A stretch of DNA of 64,000 bases from RGIG7179 sp051893555. GTDB lineage: Bacteria; Bacillota; Clostridia; Peptostreptococcales; Anaerovoracaceae. Location: positions 8,206 through 72,205 of the forward strand of contig JBJFHL010000012.1 of NCBI GenBank assembly GCA_051893555.1, given 5' to 3'. The notes under the pieces were generated by a model. The model saw nothing but the letters and a program-made list of their open reading frames with translations, did no database searches and was not told where the DNA came from. This document shows positions 1-8,718 of this stretch, in pieces (the stretch's first letter is position 1; every line of letters starts with the position of its first letter). A program made the position numbers and the translations under genes.

Positions 1-2
1 TG

Positions 3-1493
3 GAGCTTTTGGATATGCGGGCCCAGGCGGCAAACCTGATCTATCAAAACAGCCTGATTCTTCTGTATCTGAAAGCGGTGGAAGATGTGCTGGGGCATGT
101 GGAAGTGGATATTGAGAATGCGCTGAACAAGGGGCTTTTTACGGAAGTAAAAAGAAAAGAACCAGTGACAGCGGAAGAGGTGCGCCAGATCGAAAAGCGG
201 ATGCGGCAGATTGTGTCCGAAGATATACCGATCGGGATAGAAAAGCTTCAGATCGAGGAAGCAGAGGAACTCTTCCACAAAACCGGTCAGCCGGAAAAAA
301 TTGAACTGCTGCGGGCTGCCAGAACCAGAAAACGGAAGAAACGCATCCCGTTTTACGCCATCGGCGGGTACAAAGACTTCTTTTATGGACAGATGGTGCC
401 GTCCACAGGATATATCAAATATTTTCAGCTGCGGAAATACCGCAGAGGGATTTTGCTCCGGTTTCCGCATCCGTCGGCGCCGGACAGGATTCCGGAATAT
501 GTGGATGAGAAGCTGCTTTACCAGACCTTCGGAGAGCAGAACCGATGGGGAAGACTCATGGGAATCAGCTATGTGTCTGACCTGAACCGAAAGATTGAAG
601 AGGGAAAAGCCAAGGAACTGATCCAGCTTTCCGAAGCGCTTCACGAGAGGAGGATTGTGGAGATCGCAGACATGATCACCAGACAGAAAAAGCGGATCGT
701 GCTCATTGCCGGCCCGTCCTCTTCCGGAAAGACGACGTTCGCCCAGAGACTCTGCATTCAGCTTAGAGTAAACGGACTGGATCCTCTGTATATGGGGACA
801 GATGATTATTTTGTAGAACGGGAGGACACCCCGCTGGATGAGTACGGCGAAAAGGACTACGAAAACCTGAGTGCCGTGGATATCCATCTGTTCAATCAGA
901 ATATGAATGATCTGCTGGAAGGAAAGACCGTGGATCTTCCGACCTTTGACTTCATCACCGGCCACAAGGAATTCGGGAAGCGGATCACTTCCATCGGCGC
1001 AAATCAGCCCATCGTCATCGAGGGCATTCATGCGTTGAATGAAGACCTGACGCCGGAGATTCCGCAGGAAGCCAAATTCAAGATATACATCAGTCCGCTG
1101 ACGCAGCTGAATATAGACAGTCACAATCGGATCGTAACCACAGATCACAGAATGCTGCGGCGTATGGTGCGGGATTACAAATACAGAGGTCATTCGGCAC
1201 AGAACACCATCAGAAGCTGGCCGAAGGTGAGAGCGGGGGAGGATAAGAACATCTTTCCTTACAGCAATGAAGCGGATGTGCTGTTTAACTCCGTGCATCT
1301 CTATGAAATCAGCGTATTGAAGAAATATGCGGAACCGCTGCTTCTGGATATCCGGCCGGACGAGCCGGAATACAGCGAAGCGGTGCGGATGCTGAACTTC
1401 CTTCGATTCTTCCGTGTCATTGAGGAGGATTCAGTCATCGTAAATAATTCGATATTAAGGGAATTCATCGGCGGAAGCATTTTCGTCGACTGA
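3..1493 (+). CDS. Nucleoside kinase (uridine kinase-like), 5' end outside window
   Basis: ATP-dependent phosphorylation of a nucleoside, most likely uridine or cytidine, in pyrimidine salvage. The reading frame is open from the first bases, so the start lies upstream; about 497 codons are visible. Family members of about 550 residues usually carry a TGS/threonyl-tRNA-synthetase-like N-terminal part, and what is seen here fits its second half followed by the kinase. The P-loop GPSSSGKTTFAQRL lies near 706-747, and a downstream DDYF motif fits the uridine kinase fold. The first in-frame TTG (position 9) has no ribosome site and is unlikely to be the start. It is followed after 34 bases by psuK, giving a salvage cluster. 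The exact nucleoside substrate cannot be read from the sequence. Confidence 0.85.
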   Translation, partial: ELLDMRAQAANLIYQNSLILLYLKAVEDVLGHVEVDIENALNKGLFTEVKRKEPVTAEEVRQIEKRMRQIVSEDIPIGIEKLQIEEAEELFHKTGQPEKIELLRAARTRKRKKRIPFYAIGGYKDFFYGQMVPSTGYIKYFQLRKYRRGILLRFPHPSAPDRIPEYVDEKLLYQTFGEQNRWGRLMGISYVSDLNRKIEEGKAKELIQLSEALHERRIVEIADMITRQKKRIVLIAGPSSSGKTTFAQRLCIQLRVNGLDPLYMGTDDYFVEREDTPLDEYGEKDYENLSAVDIHLFNQNMNDLLEGKTVDLPTFDFITGHKEFGKRITSIGANQPIVIEGIHALNEDLTPEIPQEAKFKIYISPLTQLNIDSHNRIVTTDHRMLRRMVRDYKYRGHSAQNTIRSWPKVRAGEDKNIFPYSNEADVLFNSVHLYEISVLKKYAEPLLLDIRPDEPEYSEAVRMLNFLRFFRVIEEDSVIVNNSILREFIGGSIFVD

Positions 1494-1527
1494 GAATGCG
1501 GAACAACCGAAGAGAGAAAGAGGTAGT

Positions 1528-2445
1528 ATGGCAGACATAACAGTCATCGGAGGTATCAACATCGACATTGAAGGCAGTCCCTTCCGCCCGCTGATTATGG
1601 GCGATTCCAATCCGGGGCGGATCCGACTGTCCTTTGGCGGTGTTGGGAGAAACATCACCGAAAACGTAGCGAGAGCCGGAGGAAATGTGGCAATGATCTC
1701 TGTGGTGGGGGATGACTTCATGGGGCAGAGTGCAGTCCGTCAGCTTTCAGAACTGGGCGTAGACACCAGCGGAATTCTGACACTGAAGGGGAGAACATCC
1801 TCCATGTATCTGTCCCTGCTGAATCATCAGCATGACATGGAGCTTGCCGTATCCGATATGGAAATCCTGGATGCGCTGACAGGAGAAACTCTGAAAAGCA
1901 ATGAGAAGCTGCTTGCAAAATCGCAGACGGTTGCACTGGACGGGAATCTGGACGAGTCACTGCTTGGACAGGCCATAGAGATGCTGAAAGGGAAGAAACT
2001 GTTTTTTGATCCCGTATCGGCCAATAAGGCGGTAAAGGGAAAAAAAGAGATCGGCAAATTCTATTCCATCAAACCCAATCGGATTGAGGCGGAAGTCCTT
2101 TCCGGCATAAGCATTGAAACGGAAGAAGACCTGTATCGTGCGGCTGACTGGTTTCTGGTGCAGGGGGTGAAACAGGTCTTCATCACCCTGAACCGGGACG
2201 GCGTTTTTTTCTGTGACGAAACGAGCAGAGGATTTATCCGCCCGAAAGCTGTAAATCTGGTCAGCGCCACCGGGGCGGGAGACAGTTTTTCCGCTATGAT
2301 TTTGCTGGGCATGGCGGAAGGAAGAAGCATAGAAGAAACTGCTGAAATGGGCATGGCGGCAGCGTCCATTGCCATGGAAAGTCCGTCGGCAGTCAATGAA
2401 AAATTAAACAGAGAAGAAATTATGAGGAGGATGAAACATGTTTAA
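1528..2445 (+). CDS. psuK: Pseudouridine kinase (PfkB family)
   Basis: Phosphorylates pseudouridine to pseudouridine 5'-phosphate, the first step of pseudouridine breakdown. The 305-residue protein has PfkB/ribokinase signatures: an N-terminal GGINID strand, the FGGVGRN glycine motif near residue 32, and the C-terminal catalytic ATGAGDSF motif near residue 248. It starts at ATG 1528 after a purine-rich ribosome site (AGAAAGAGG). Its last 8 bases overlap psuG, so the two are translationally coupled. PfkB kinases are hard to tell apart by sequence alone. The pseudouridine call rests mainly on the overlapping psuG, a standard pairing in bacteria. Confidence 0.9.
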   Translation: MADITVIGGINIDIEGSPFRPLIMGDSNPGRIRLSFGGVGRNITENVARAGGNVAMISVVGDDFMGQSAVRQLSELGVDTSGILTLKGRTSSMYLSLLNHQHDMELAVSDMEILDALTGETLKSNEKLLAKSQTVALDGNLDESLLGQAIEMLKGKKLFFDPVSANKAVKGKKEIGKFYSIKPNRIEAEVLSGISIETEEDLYRAADWFLVQGVKQVFITLNRDGVFFCDETSRGFIRPKAVNLVSATGAGDSFSAMILLGMAEGRSIEETAEMGMAAASIAMESPSAVNEKLNREEIMRRMKHV

Positions 2446-3343
2446 GAAATTTATGGATATCAACCCTGAGGTCGAGAAGGCACTGGAAGAAGGGGTTCCT
2501 GTCATCGCACTGGAGTCCACCATCATTGCCCACGGCATGCCTTACCCGAAAAATGTGGAAACGGCGCTGGCGGTAGAAGATGTGATTCGAAAAAACGGAG
2601 CAGTGCCGGCTACCATTGGTATCATCAAAGGCAGAATCAAGATTGGTCTGACGAAGGATGAAGTGGAATATATGGCCACTGCGAAGAATGTGCTGAAAGT
2701 CAGCCGCAGAGATTTCCCTCTGGCCGTTGCGCAGAAAGCAGATGGTGCAACCACCGTTGCGGGAACCATGATCGCAGCAAATATGGCAGGAATCCGGCTT
2801 TTTGTCACCGGCGGAATCGGCGGTGTGCACCGGGGCGCAGGGGAAAGCTTCGATATTTCCGCAGATCTGGAGGAACTGAAGATGACTGACGTTACTGTCA
2901 TCTGTGCCGGCGTGAAATCAATTCTGGACATCGGAGCCACACTGGAATATCTGGAAACAGCAGGTGTGCCTGTAATCACCTATGGCGCAGATGAATTTCC
3001 TGCATTCTTCAGCAGAAAGAGCGGCTTTGCAGCAGAGTGCCGTCTGGACAGCACCAAAGAAATTGCGGATCTGATCAATGCCAAAGACGACATGGGACTC
3101 AAGGGCGGCGTACTGGTAGCCTGTCCGGTTCCGGAGGAAAAGGAAATTCCGTTTGAGGAGATCGACGTGGTGATCCGGCAGGCGCTGAAAGAATGTGAAG
3201 AGCAGGGAATTAAGGGAAAGAGAATCACGCCGTTCCTGCTGTCCAGAGTAAAGGATCTGACGGAAGGCAGAAGCCTGGAAGCAAATATTCAGCTGGTACT
3301 GAATAACGCGGATATCGGATCTAAAATTGCGATGAACCTGTAA
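2438..3343 (+). CDS. psuG: Pseudouridine-5'-phosphate glycosidase
   Basis: Splits the C-C glycosidic bond of pseudouridine 5'-phosphate to uracil and ribose 5-phosphate (indigoidine synthase A-like fold). The 301-residue length is typical. The family signature ALESTIIAHGMPYP lies near residue 24, and other conserved blocks are TVAGTM and TGGIGGVHRG (residues about 110-140). ATG 2438 sits inside the 3' end of psuK with a strong GAGGAGG site 7 bases upstream. With psuK it lets the cell reuse pseudouridine from RNA turnover or from the environment. Confidence 0.95.
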   Translation: MFKKFMDINPEVEKALEEGVPVIALESTIIAHGMPYPKNVETALAVEDVIRKNGAVPATIGIIKGRIKIGLTKDEVEYMATAKNVLKVSRRDFPLAVAQKADGATTVAGTMIAANMAGIRLFVTGGIGGVHRGAGESFDISADLEELKMTDVTVICAGVKSILDIGATLEYLETAGVPVITYGADEFPAFFSRKSGFAAECRLDSTKEIADLINAKDDMGLKGGVLVACPVPEEKEIPFEEIDVVIRQALKECEEQGIKGKRITPFLLSRVKDLTEGRSLEANIQLVLNNADIGSKIAMNL

Positions 3344-3412
3344 GAAAAATCTGCAATCCTGTGGAACCGCGCAGACGGAAAGGAAAGCTTTTTGAAAATG
3401 GGGGAGAGGAGC

Positions 3413-5488
3413 ATGAAAATGCAGAAGAACAGAAAGAAACGCTTTTCAAAATGTATGGCTGTGCTGCTGGCAGCGGTTATGACGATGACCATGATGCCGG
3501 CGACAGCACTGGGTGCAGACAGCAGTCTGTCCGATGATATTGTCATCCTGTTTACCGGTGATGTCCACGGACAGGCAGATGAAAATCTGGGCTATGCCGG
3601 TCTTGCCGCCTATAAGAATGAAAAGATGATCTCAAATAAATATGTGGCAGTGGTCGATGCCGGTGATGCAGTCAGCGGCACCATGCTCGCTTCCGTATCA
3701 AAGGGAAGCTACGTGGTGGAAGCGATGAATCTGGCCGGATATACGATGGCCGTGCCGGGCGTGCACGAATTTGACTACGGCGTAAGTCGTTTCGTAAACA
3801 CCCTGGCAGCAGGCGCAGAGTATCCTTATATCAGCTGTAACTTCGTTTATGCGGGGAGCGGAGCCTGTGTGTTCAGACCGTACAGGCTGGAGAATTTCGG
3901 AACGAAGCTGGTTGCATTTATCGGCATCAGTGATCCGCTGACTGTCTCCAAATCCTCTTCCGGTTTCAAAGCGAGCGATGGCAGTTCTCTTTTCAGTTTC
4001 TGCGATGGAAACAACGGACAGGATCTGTATGAAAAAGTGCAGGCGGCCATTGATCAGGCGCAGCAGATCGGCGCAGATTATATCATTGCAGTGGGGCATC
4101 TGCCGTACACGGATTCCGGATTGACTGCAAGTCCATACAGCCCTGCTTCTGTCATAAAGAATACCTCGGGAATCAATGCCTTTATTCAGGGCGGAACCCA
4201 CCGTGTAGCAGTCGGCGAAAAAGTGAATGATAAAGACGGAAATACGGTGTTGGTTTCCAGTGCCGGTTCCGGTCTGAAAAATATCGGACAGCTGGTCATA
4301 TCGGGAAATAAAACCATAACAGCCTCCATGATCAGCAGTTACGGTCTGAGAGACATTTCCACGAAGGACGGAATCGAAACATGGAAGACCAGCTACAATG
4401 CGGAATTATCCACCGCGTTTGCCACCACATCCAGTCGTCTGGAGGCTACCGATTCCAACGGAAACCGTACCATTGATAAAAAGGAAACCAATCTGGGCGA
4501 CTTGTGTGCCGACGCCTATCGCGCTGTGACCGGAGCGGATATTGCACTGGTGGAATCTCAGGAGATCCGTGCCAGCCTGCCTGTGGGCAGTATCAGCTAT
4601 AAGGATGTTACAAAGGTACTGCCGAAGAGCCGCAGCATTTGCGTTATGGAAGTCAGCGGTGCAGACATCATGGACGCGCTGGAAATGTCCGCACGGCTGT
4701 ATCCGAACCAGAACGGTGGATTTTTTCAGATCTCGGGTCTGACTTACGATATTCAGGAAACGGTGATTCCTTCGGTATCACTGGACGGACTGGGGAATTT
4801 CAGCGGAATCAGCGGAGAATACCGGGTGACGAATATCATGGTAAATGGGAAGGAACTGGATCTGTTTGAAAATTATACAGTGGCGGGAACTGAGGATCTT
4901 CTCAGCGGAAAAACGGGATACACCATGTTTTCCAACGGGACGATGAAAGAAACGGAGGTAACTGCAGACAATCTTGCGTTCATTGAATACGTTTCTTCCA
5001 ATCTGCAGGGAACCGTCGGCAGTCTGTACGGAAAGTCGCAGGGCAGAGTGGACTCCATCAAGCTGGCGCGTCAGAGTGAACTGGATCAGGAAGTTGCTGC
5101 AATGGTGAAGAACCAGATGAAAGACTATGAATCGCAGATTGCATCTCTGACGAAGCAGCTGCAGCTGAAGGATCAGGCACTGGAAGTCAAGAGTACAGTA
5201 ATTACGGCCTCTTCCAAATTTGGAAAAAGCAGCGGGAAACGGTATATTCAGATCAGCTGGAAAGCCAGTGAGGATGTTTCGGGCATGAAATATCAGGTTT
5301 GGAAATCATCGAAGAGCAGCAGCGGCTACAAAAGACTGATCTCCACCAGCAAAACGAGCTATAAGAATACGTCCGGACTGACAAAAGGGAAGATATATTA
5401 TTACAAGGTCCGCGGTTACAAGAGCATCGGCGGTAAGTACTATTACACCAACTGGTCCAATAAGGTTTCAAGAAAGGTAACGTCATAA
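3413..5488 (+). CDS. Secreted 5'-nucleotidase-like protein with degenerate active site
   Basis: An exported 691-residue protein of the bacterial 5'-nucleotidase/UshA type: N-terminal metallophosphatase, C-terminal substrate domain, then a coiled-coil stretch and a fibronectin-III-like tail. I start it at ATG 3413, after GGGGGAGAGG, rather than at TTG 3392. A signal peptide ends near TALG-ADSS. The metal motifs are damaged: DVHG and DAGD are kept, but GNHE has become GVHE and GHSH has become GGTH. The NGGGIR purine-binding motif reads ESQEIR. The intact paralog lies just downstream. It may be an inactive binding or scaffold protein, or act on other substrates; this is inference. It follows psuG by 69 bases and could be cotranscribed. 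Confidence 0.85.
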   Translation: MKMQKNRKKRFSKCMAVLLAAVMTMTMMPATALGADSSLSDDIVILFTGDVHGQADENLGYAGLAAYKNEKMISNKYVAVVDAGDAVSGTMLASVSKGSYVVEAMNLAGYTMAVPGVHEFDYGVSRFVNTLAAGAEYPYISCNFVYAGSGACVFRPYRLENFGTKLVAFIGISDPLTVSKSSSGFKASDGSSLFSFCDGNNGQDLYEKVQAAIDQAQQIGADYIIAVGHLPYTDSGLTASPYSPASVIKNTSGINAFIQGGTHRVAVGEKVNDKDGNTVLVSSAGSGLKNIGQLVISGNKTITASMISSYGLRDISTKDGIETWKTSYNAELSTAFATTSSRLEATDSNGNRTIDKKETNLGDLCADAYRAVTGADIALVESQEIRASLPVGSISYKDVTKVLPKSRSICVMEVSGADIMDALEMSARLYPNQNGGFFQISGLTYDIQETVIPSVSLDGLGNFSGISGEYRVTNIMVNGKELDLFENYTVAGTEDLLSGKTGYTMFSNGTMKETEVTADNLAFIEYVSSNLQGTVGSLYGKSQGRVDSIKLARQSELDQEVAAMVKNQMKDYESQIASLTKQLQLKDQALEVKSTVITASSKFGKSSGKRYIQISWKASEDVSGMKYQVWKSSKSSSGYKRLISTSKTSYKNTSGLTKGKIYYYKVRGYKSIGGKYYYTNWSNKVSRKVTS

Positions 5489-5498
5489 GAAATGAAGG

Positions 5499-5529
5499 GA
5501 CGGGGATGCGGAAATTCCCCGTCTTTTTT
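5499..5529 (+). terminator. Rho-independent terminator after the first nucleotidase paralog
   Basis: An 8-bp perfect GC-rich stem (5499-5506 with 5516-5523) and a 9-base loop are followed by a run of T at 5524-5528. It closes the psuKG/nucleotidase transcript and separates it from the next gene's own promoter. Confidence 0.85.
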
Positions 5530-5600
5530 ACTATGCAAAATCCATGCGTCAGTTTTTTACTTTCTTTTTACAACTTTCTGTCGCCGAAGAACCCGTACTG

Positions 5601-5609
5601 TGTTATAAT
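5601..5609 (+). promoter_or_regulatory. Extended -10 promoter for the second 5'-nucleotidase
   Basis: TGTTATAAT gives a perfect TATAAT at 5604-5609 preceded by the extended-10 TG. No convincing -35 box sits 17 bases upstream, which fits an extended -10 promoter. It lies 75 bases before the ATG and after a terminator, so the gene is independently transcribed. Confidence 0.6.
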
Positions 5610-5683
5610 GAAAAAAGCGGAGGTCTCGAATCGGAGAGCATCCATAATCGTAAAGAAAGGACAATGAAAAACGGAGGAGTATT

Positions 5684-7681
5684 ATGAAAACAAAAAGAAT
5701 TTTCGCACTCGTTCTGTCCGTTCTGCTGGTAGTTGCAATGATTCCTGCAATGGCATTTGCAGAAGAACCTGCTACTGACACCGCGGCAGATACGACCGTT
5801 GCTACTGACACCAAGTCAGATGACATCGTGATCCTGACTACCAATGATGTACACTGCGGCATCGATAAGACAATCGGTTACGCAGGCCTGGCTGCATACA
5901 AGAAGGAAATGGAAGCAGCAAACAAGTATGTGACACTGGTGGATGCCGGTGACTCCATTCAGGGCGATGCGGTGGGCACCCTGTCCAAGGGAGAATATCT
6001 GGTAGATATTATGAACCAGGTGGGATACGCGATTGCAGTACCTGGAAATCATGAGTTTGATTACGGCATGGATCAGTTCATGAATAAGATTGTTCCTGCG
6101 TTCAAGGGAACCTATCTTTCCTGCAACTTCGTAGATGCTGCCGGAAAGCCGGTCTTTGATGCATATAAGATCGTAACCTATGGCGATAAGAAGGTCGCTT
6201 ATGTGGGTATTTGCACACCGGAAACCTTTACGAAATCCACTCCGACCTATTTCCAGAACAGCAAGGGTGAGTACATCTACGGCTTCTGTCAGGGAAATGA
6301 AGGAAAGGAGCTGTACGAAGCCGTTCAGAAGGCAGTCGACGCGGCGAAGAAAGCCGGTGCGGACTATGTCATCGCAGTCGGTCATCTGGGAACCGATGAA
6401 GCAAGCACGCCTTGGACTTCCACGGAAGTAATTCAGAATACCACCGGCATTGACGCCTTCGTGGATGGCCACTCCCACAGCACCTTTGCCGGACAGGAAA
6501 AGAACAAGGACGGAAAGGCAGTTGCCACCGTCTCCACCGGCACCGAGCTGGAGAATATCGGTAAGGTGACCATCTCTGCCAAGGGCGTGGTTACCACGGC
6601 TCTGGTTTCCGCTGCAGAAGTTACCGCGAAGGATGAAGATACTGAAAAGTACGTGAAATCCATTCAGGATAAATATCAGAAGTTAGTTGACACTGTAGTT
6701 GCTACATCCGAAGTAGATCTGGCAATCGCCGATAAAGACGGCAACAGACAGGTAAGGAGCCAGGAAACGAATCTTGGAGACCTGTGTGCAGATGCATACA
6801 GAACCGTACTGGGCGCTGACATCGCATTCGTCAACGGCGGCGGCATCCGTGTTGCAATTGAAAAAGGAGACATTACATACGGAGAAATCATCAATGTTCA
6901 TCCGTTCGGAAATATGGCATGTGTGGTAGAAGCCACCGGCCAGCAGATCCTGGATGCTCTGGAAATGGGTGCGAGAAACGTTGGCGTTGGTGAAAACGGT
7001 GGATTCCTGCAGGTTTCCGGTCTGACATACACCATCAATCCGTTTATTGCATCTTCCGTTGAACTGAATGATGAAAGTGAGTTTGTAAAAGTAGGCGGTG
7101 AGTACAGAGTATCCAATGTAAAGGTTGCCGGCCAGCCGCTGGATCTGGAAAAGACCTATACATTAGCCTCTCATAACTATATGCTGAAATCCGGCGGAGA
7201 CGGTTTCGTGATGTTTAAGAAGAACAAGGTTTTGCAGGATGAAGTTATGGTTGACAACCAGGTGCTGATCACCTATATTCAGGAAAACCTGAAAGGAAAG
7301 ATTGGTCAGGAATATGCACAGCCGCAGGGCAGAATCAGCATCGTTTCTGTTGAAGCAATCGAAACACTGACCCAGAAACTGGCTATTGCAGAATATGAAT
7401 GCAAGACTTCCATCAAGCAGACAAAACTGAATGGCAAGAGAGCCCTGAAGGTTTCTTGGAACACCTGCGCCGGCGCAGACAGCGTGAAGTATCAGGTATG
7501 GAAATCCACCAAGTCTTCTTCCGGATATAAGAGAGTCATTACCACATCTAAGACCTCTTATACTACCACCAAGGTAACGAAGGGAAAGACATATTACTTC
7601 AAAATAAGAGCGTACAAGTCCATCGACGGTAAGGCTTACTACGGACACTGGTCCAATAAGGTTTACAAGAAAGTAGCATAA
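5684..7681 (+). CDS. Secreted 5'-nucleotidase
   Basis: Dephosphorylates extracellular nucleotides to nucleosides that can then be taken up. The 665-residue protein has a signal peptide ending near MAFA-EEPA. Its metallophosphatase domain has all metal motifs: DVHCG, DAGDS, GNHEFDYG, VGHLG and GHSHS. The C-terminal nucleotidase domain has NGGGIR and the SGGDGF loop. The tail is fibronectin-III-like, sharing YQVWKS, SSGYKR and HWSNKV with its upstream paralog (NWSNKV there). There is no LPxTG anchor, so it is probably released or held by charge. The start is ATG 5684 after CGGAGG. A bidirectional terminator follows. Confidence 0.92.
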   Translation: MKTKRIFALVLSVLLVVAMIPAMAFAEEPATDTAADTTVATDTKSDDIVILTTNDVHCGIDKTIGYAGLAAYKKEMEAANKYVTLVDAGDSIQGDAVGTLSKGEYLVDIMNQVGYAIAVPGNHEFDYGMDQFMNKIVPAFKGTYLSCNFVDAAGKPVFDAYKIVTYGDKKVAYVGICTPETFTKSTPTYFQNSKGEYIYGFCQGNEGKELYEAVQKAVDAAKKAGADYVIAVGHLGTDEASTPWTSTEVIQNTTGIDAFVDGHSHSTFAGQEKNKDGKAVATVSTGTELENIGKVTISAKGVVTTALVSAAEVTAKDEDTEKYVKSIQDKYQKLVDTVVATSEVDLAIADKDGNRQVRSQETNLGDLCADAYRTVLGADIAFVNGGGIRVAIEKGDITYGEIINVHPFGNMACVVEATGQQILDALEMGARNVGVGENGGFLQVSGLTYTINPFIASSVELNDESEFVKVGGEYRVSNVKVAGQPLDLEKTYTLASHNYMLKSGGDGFVMFKKNKVLQDEVMVDNQVLITYIQENLKGKIGQEYAQPQGRISIVSVEAIETLTQKLAIAEYECKTSIKQTKLNGKRALKVSWNTCAGADSVKYQVWKSTKSSSGYKRVITTSKTSYTTTKVTKGKTYYFKIRAYKSIDGKAYYGHWSNKVYKKVA

Positions 7682-7696
7682 CCGCGTCATGAAATG

Positions 7697-7726
7697 AAAA
7701 GGGAACCGGTCATCCGGTTCCCTTTT
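7697..7726. terminator. Bidirectional terminator between nucleotidase and superoxide reductase
   Basis: A perfect 9-bp stem (7701-7709 with 7714-7722) has a TCAT loop, an A-run on the left and a T-run on the right. It can therefore stop both converging transcripts. Confidence 0.85.
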
Positions 7727-7753
7727 TGAGCGCAATGAAATGTCTGCCGCCTA

Positions 7754-8131
7754 TTATGCTTCTGCTTTCCAGAAACCGTGCAGGTTGCAGTATTCGTAAG
7801 CAGCAACTGCCTTTTCGCCTTCTGCCAGGACGAACTTGGCTTCCGGTTTGCCGGCAACATCCAGGAACTTCTTCTGGGTGCCCAGATTTGTTTCCAGAAT
7901 GATGAATGCGATATGGTGTTCTGCCAGCATCGGATGTTCCACGCTGCCAACCTTAACAACCACTTCGTTTTCGGCAACTTCGATAACCGGAACATGCTTT
8001 TCCGTTGCAGCATCTGTGGTGTTCGGAACCAGCTCCGTCATTTTCTGGCCGCAGCACATCACAGGAACGCCTTTATCCTCTACCATTTCGATGATATTTC
8101 CGCAATGTTCACATCTGAATAATTTTTTCAT
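7754..8131 (-). CDS. dfx: Superoxide reductase (desulfoferrodoxin)
   Basis: Reduces superoxide to hydrogen peroxide without releasing oxygen, a typical defence of strict anaerobes. The 125-residue protein is the two-iron type. The N-terminal desulforedoxin centre is CEHCG plus the CC pair in VMCCGQ. The catalytic centre ligands are in EHPM, EHHIAF and CNLHGFW. I start at the ATG whose complement is at 8129-8131, since AGGAGG lies 7 bases upstream; a further in-frame ATG at 8155 lacks one. It is divergent from perR and rbr. The peroxide it makes is the usual substrate of rubrerythrin, encoded next door. Confidence 0.95.
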   Translation of the reverse strand: MKKLFRCEHCGNIIEMVEDKGVPVMCCGQKMTELVPNTTDAATEKHVPVIEVAENEVVVKVGSVEHPMLAEHHIAFIILETNLGTQKKFLDVAGKPEAKFVLAEGEKAVAAYEYCNLHGFWKAEA

Positions 8132-8229
8132 TTTCGTACCTCCTGAGTGATTCATGTCTCTGATATATTATTTATACACCACATGGAGAGAAAAAAACAT
8201 CAAATCAAAAAATAATGATAAAAATCTGC

Positions 8230-8261
8230 TTGACAACTTAAGTTAAAAGATATATTATAAT
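8230..8261 (+). promoter_or_regulatory. Promoter of perR-rbr
   Basis: TTGACA at 8230-8235 is a perfect -35. Two -10 choices follow: TATATT at 8251 (15-base spacer) and TATAAT at 8256 (20-base spacer). Neither spacing is ideal, which suits a regulated promoter. The Fur/PerR box at 8256 overlaps the second -10. Confidence 0.65.
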
Positions 8262-8274
8262 GATAATCATTATT
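8256..8274. promoter_or_regulatory. Fur/PerR operator over the perR promoter
   Basis: This near-palindromic site matches 17 of 19 positions of the classic Fur box (GATAATGATAATCATTATC); only the two end bases differ. Read from 8255 it also matches the PerR box TTATAATNATTATAA at all but two positions. It covers the -10 element 24 bases before the perR start, so negative autoregulation is expected. Confidence 0.85.
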
Positions 8275-8297
8275 AGTTTTACTTCGGAGGATGTGAC

Positions 8298-8705
8298 ATG
8301 AACTACTCAAGGCAGAGAAATCTGATACTGGACATTGTAAAAAATACGAAAGTCCATCCGACCGCAGACTGGGTCTATCAGGAGGCAAGGAAGAAGATGC
8401 CGTCCATCGGCATCGCCACCGTATACCGGAACCTCAATGCCCTGGTGGAGCTGGGAGAATGCAGGAGACTAACCGGCGGTGACGGACAGGACCGGTTCGA
8501 TGGAATGACAGGCCGGCACTATCATATGAAGTGCAGAGGCTGCGGGTGCCTGATGGATCTGAAGCCGAAGGATGAAGCACATCTTCTTCATCTGCAGGAG
8601 ATACTGCGGGAGACATTCCCGGAAGCAGACGGCGGCGCACAGCTGTCGGAAGTCCTGCTGGACGGATTTTGCGAAGTGTGCAGAGAGAAAAAAGAAATGA
8701 ATTGA
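8298..8705 (+). CDS. perR: Fur-family peroxide regulator PerR
   Basis: A metal-dependent repressor of oxidative-stress genes. The 135-residue protein has an N-terminal winged helix (HPTADWVYQ; recognition helix IGIATVYRNL) and a C-terminal metal domain. RFDGMT keeps the Asp that distinguishes peroxide-sensing PerR from iron-sensing Fur. HYHMKC supplies the oxidisable histidines, and the structural zinc site is CRGCG plus CEVC. ATG 8298 has GGAGG 7 bases upstream. It is followed 13 bases later by rbr, with superoxide reductase divergent, so the regulator sits inside its likely regulon. A Fur-like iron role cannot be fully excluded. Confidence 0.85.
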   Translation: MNYSRQRNLILDIVKNTKVHPTADWVYQEARKKMPSIGIATVYRNLNALVELGECRRLTGGDGQDRFDGMTGRHYHMKCRGCGCLMDLKPKDEAHLLHLQEILRETFPEADGGAQLSEVLLDGFCEVCREKKEMN

Positions 8706-8718
8706 GGGAGGAATCGAA

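Noticed and set aside
2438..2445. 8-base overlap of psuK and psuG considered as a frameshift
   Set aside because: Both proteins are full length with normal ends; overlap with an internal ribosome site is ordinary coupling.
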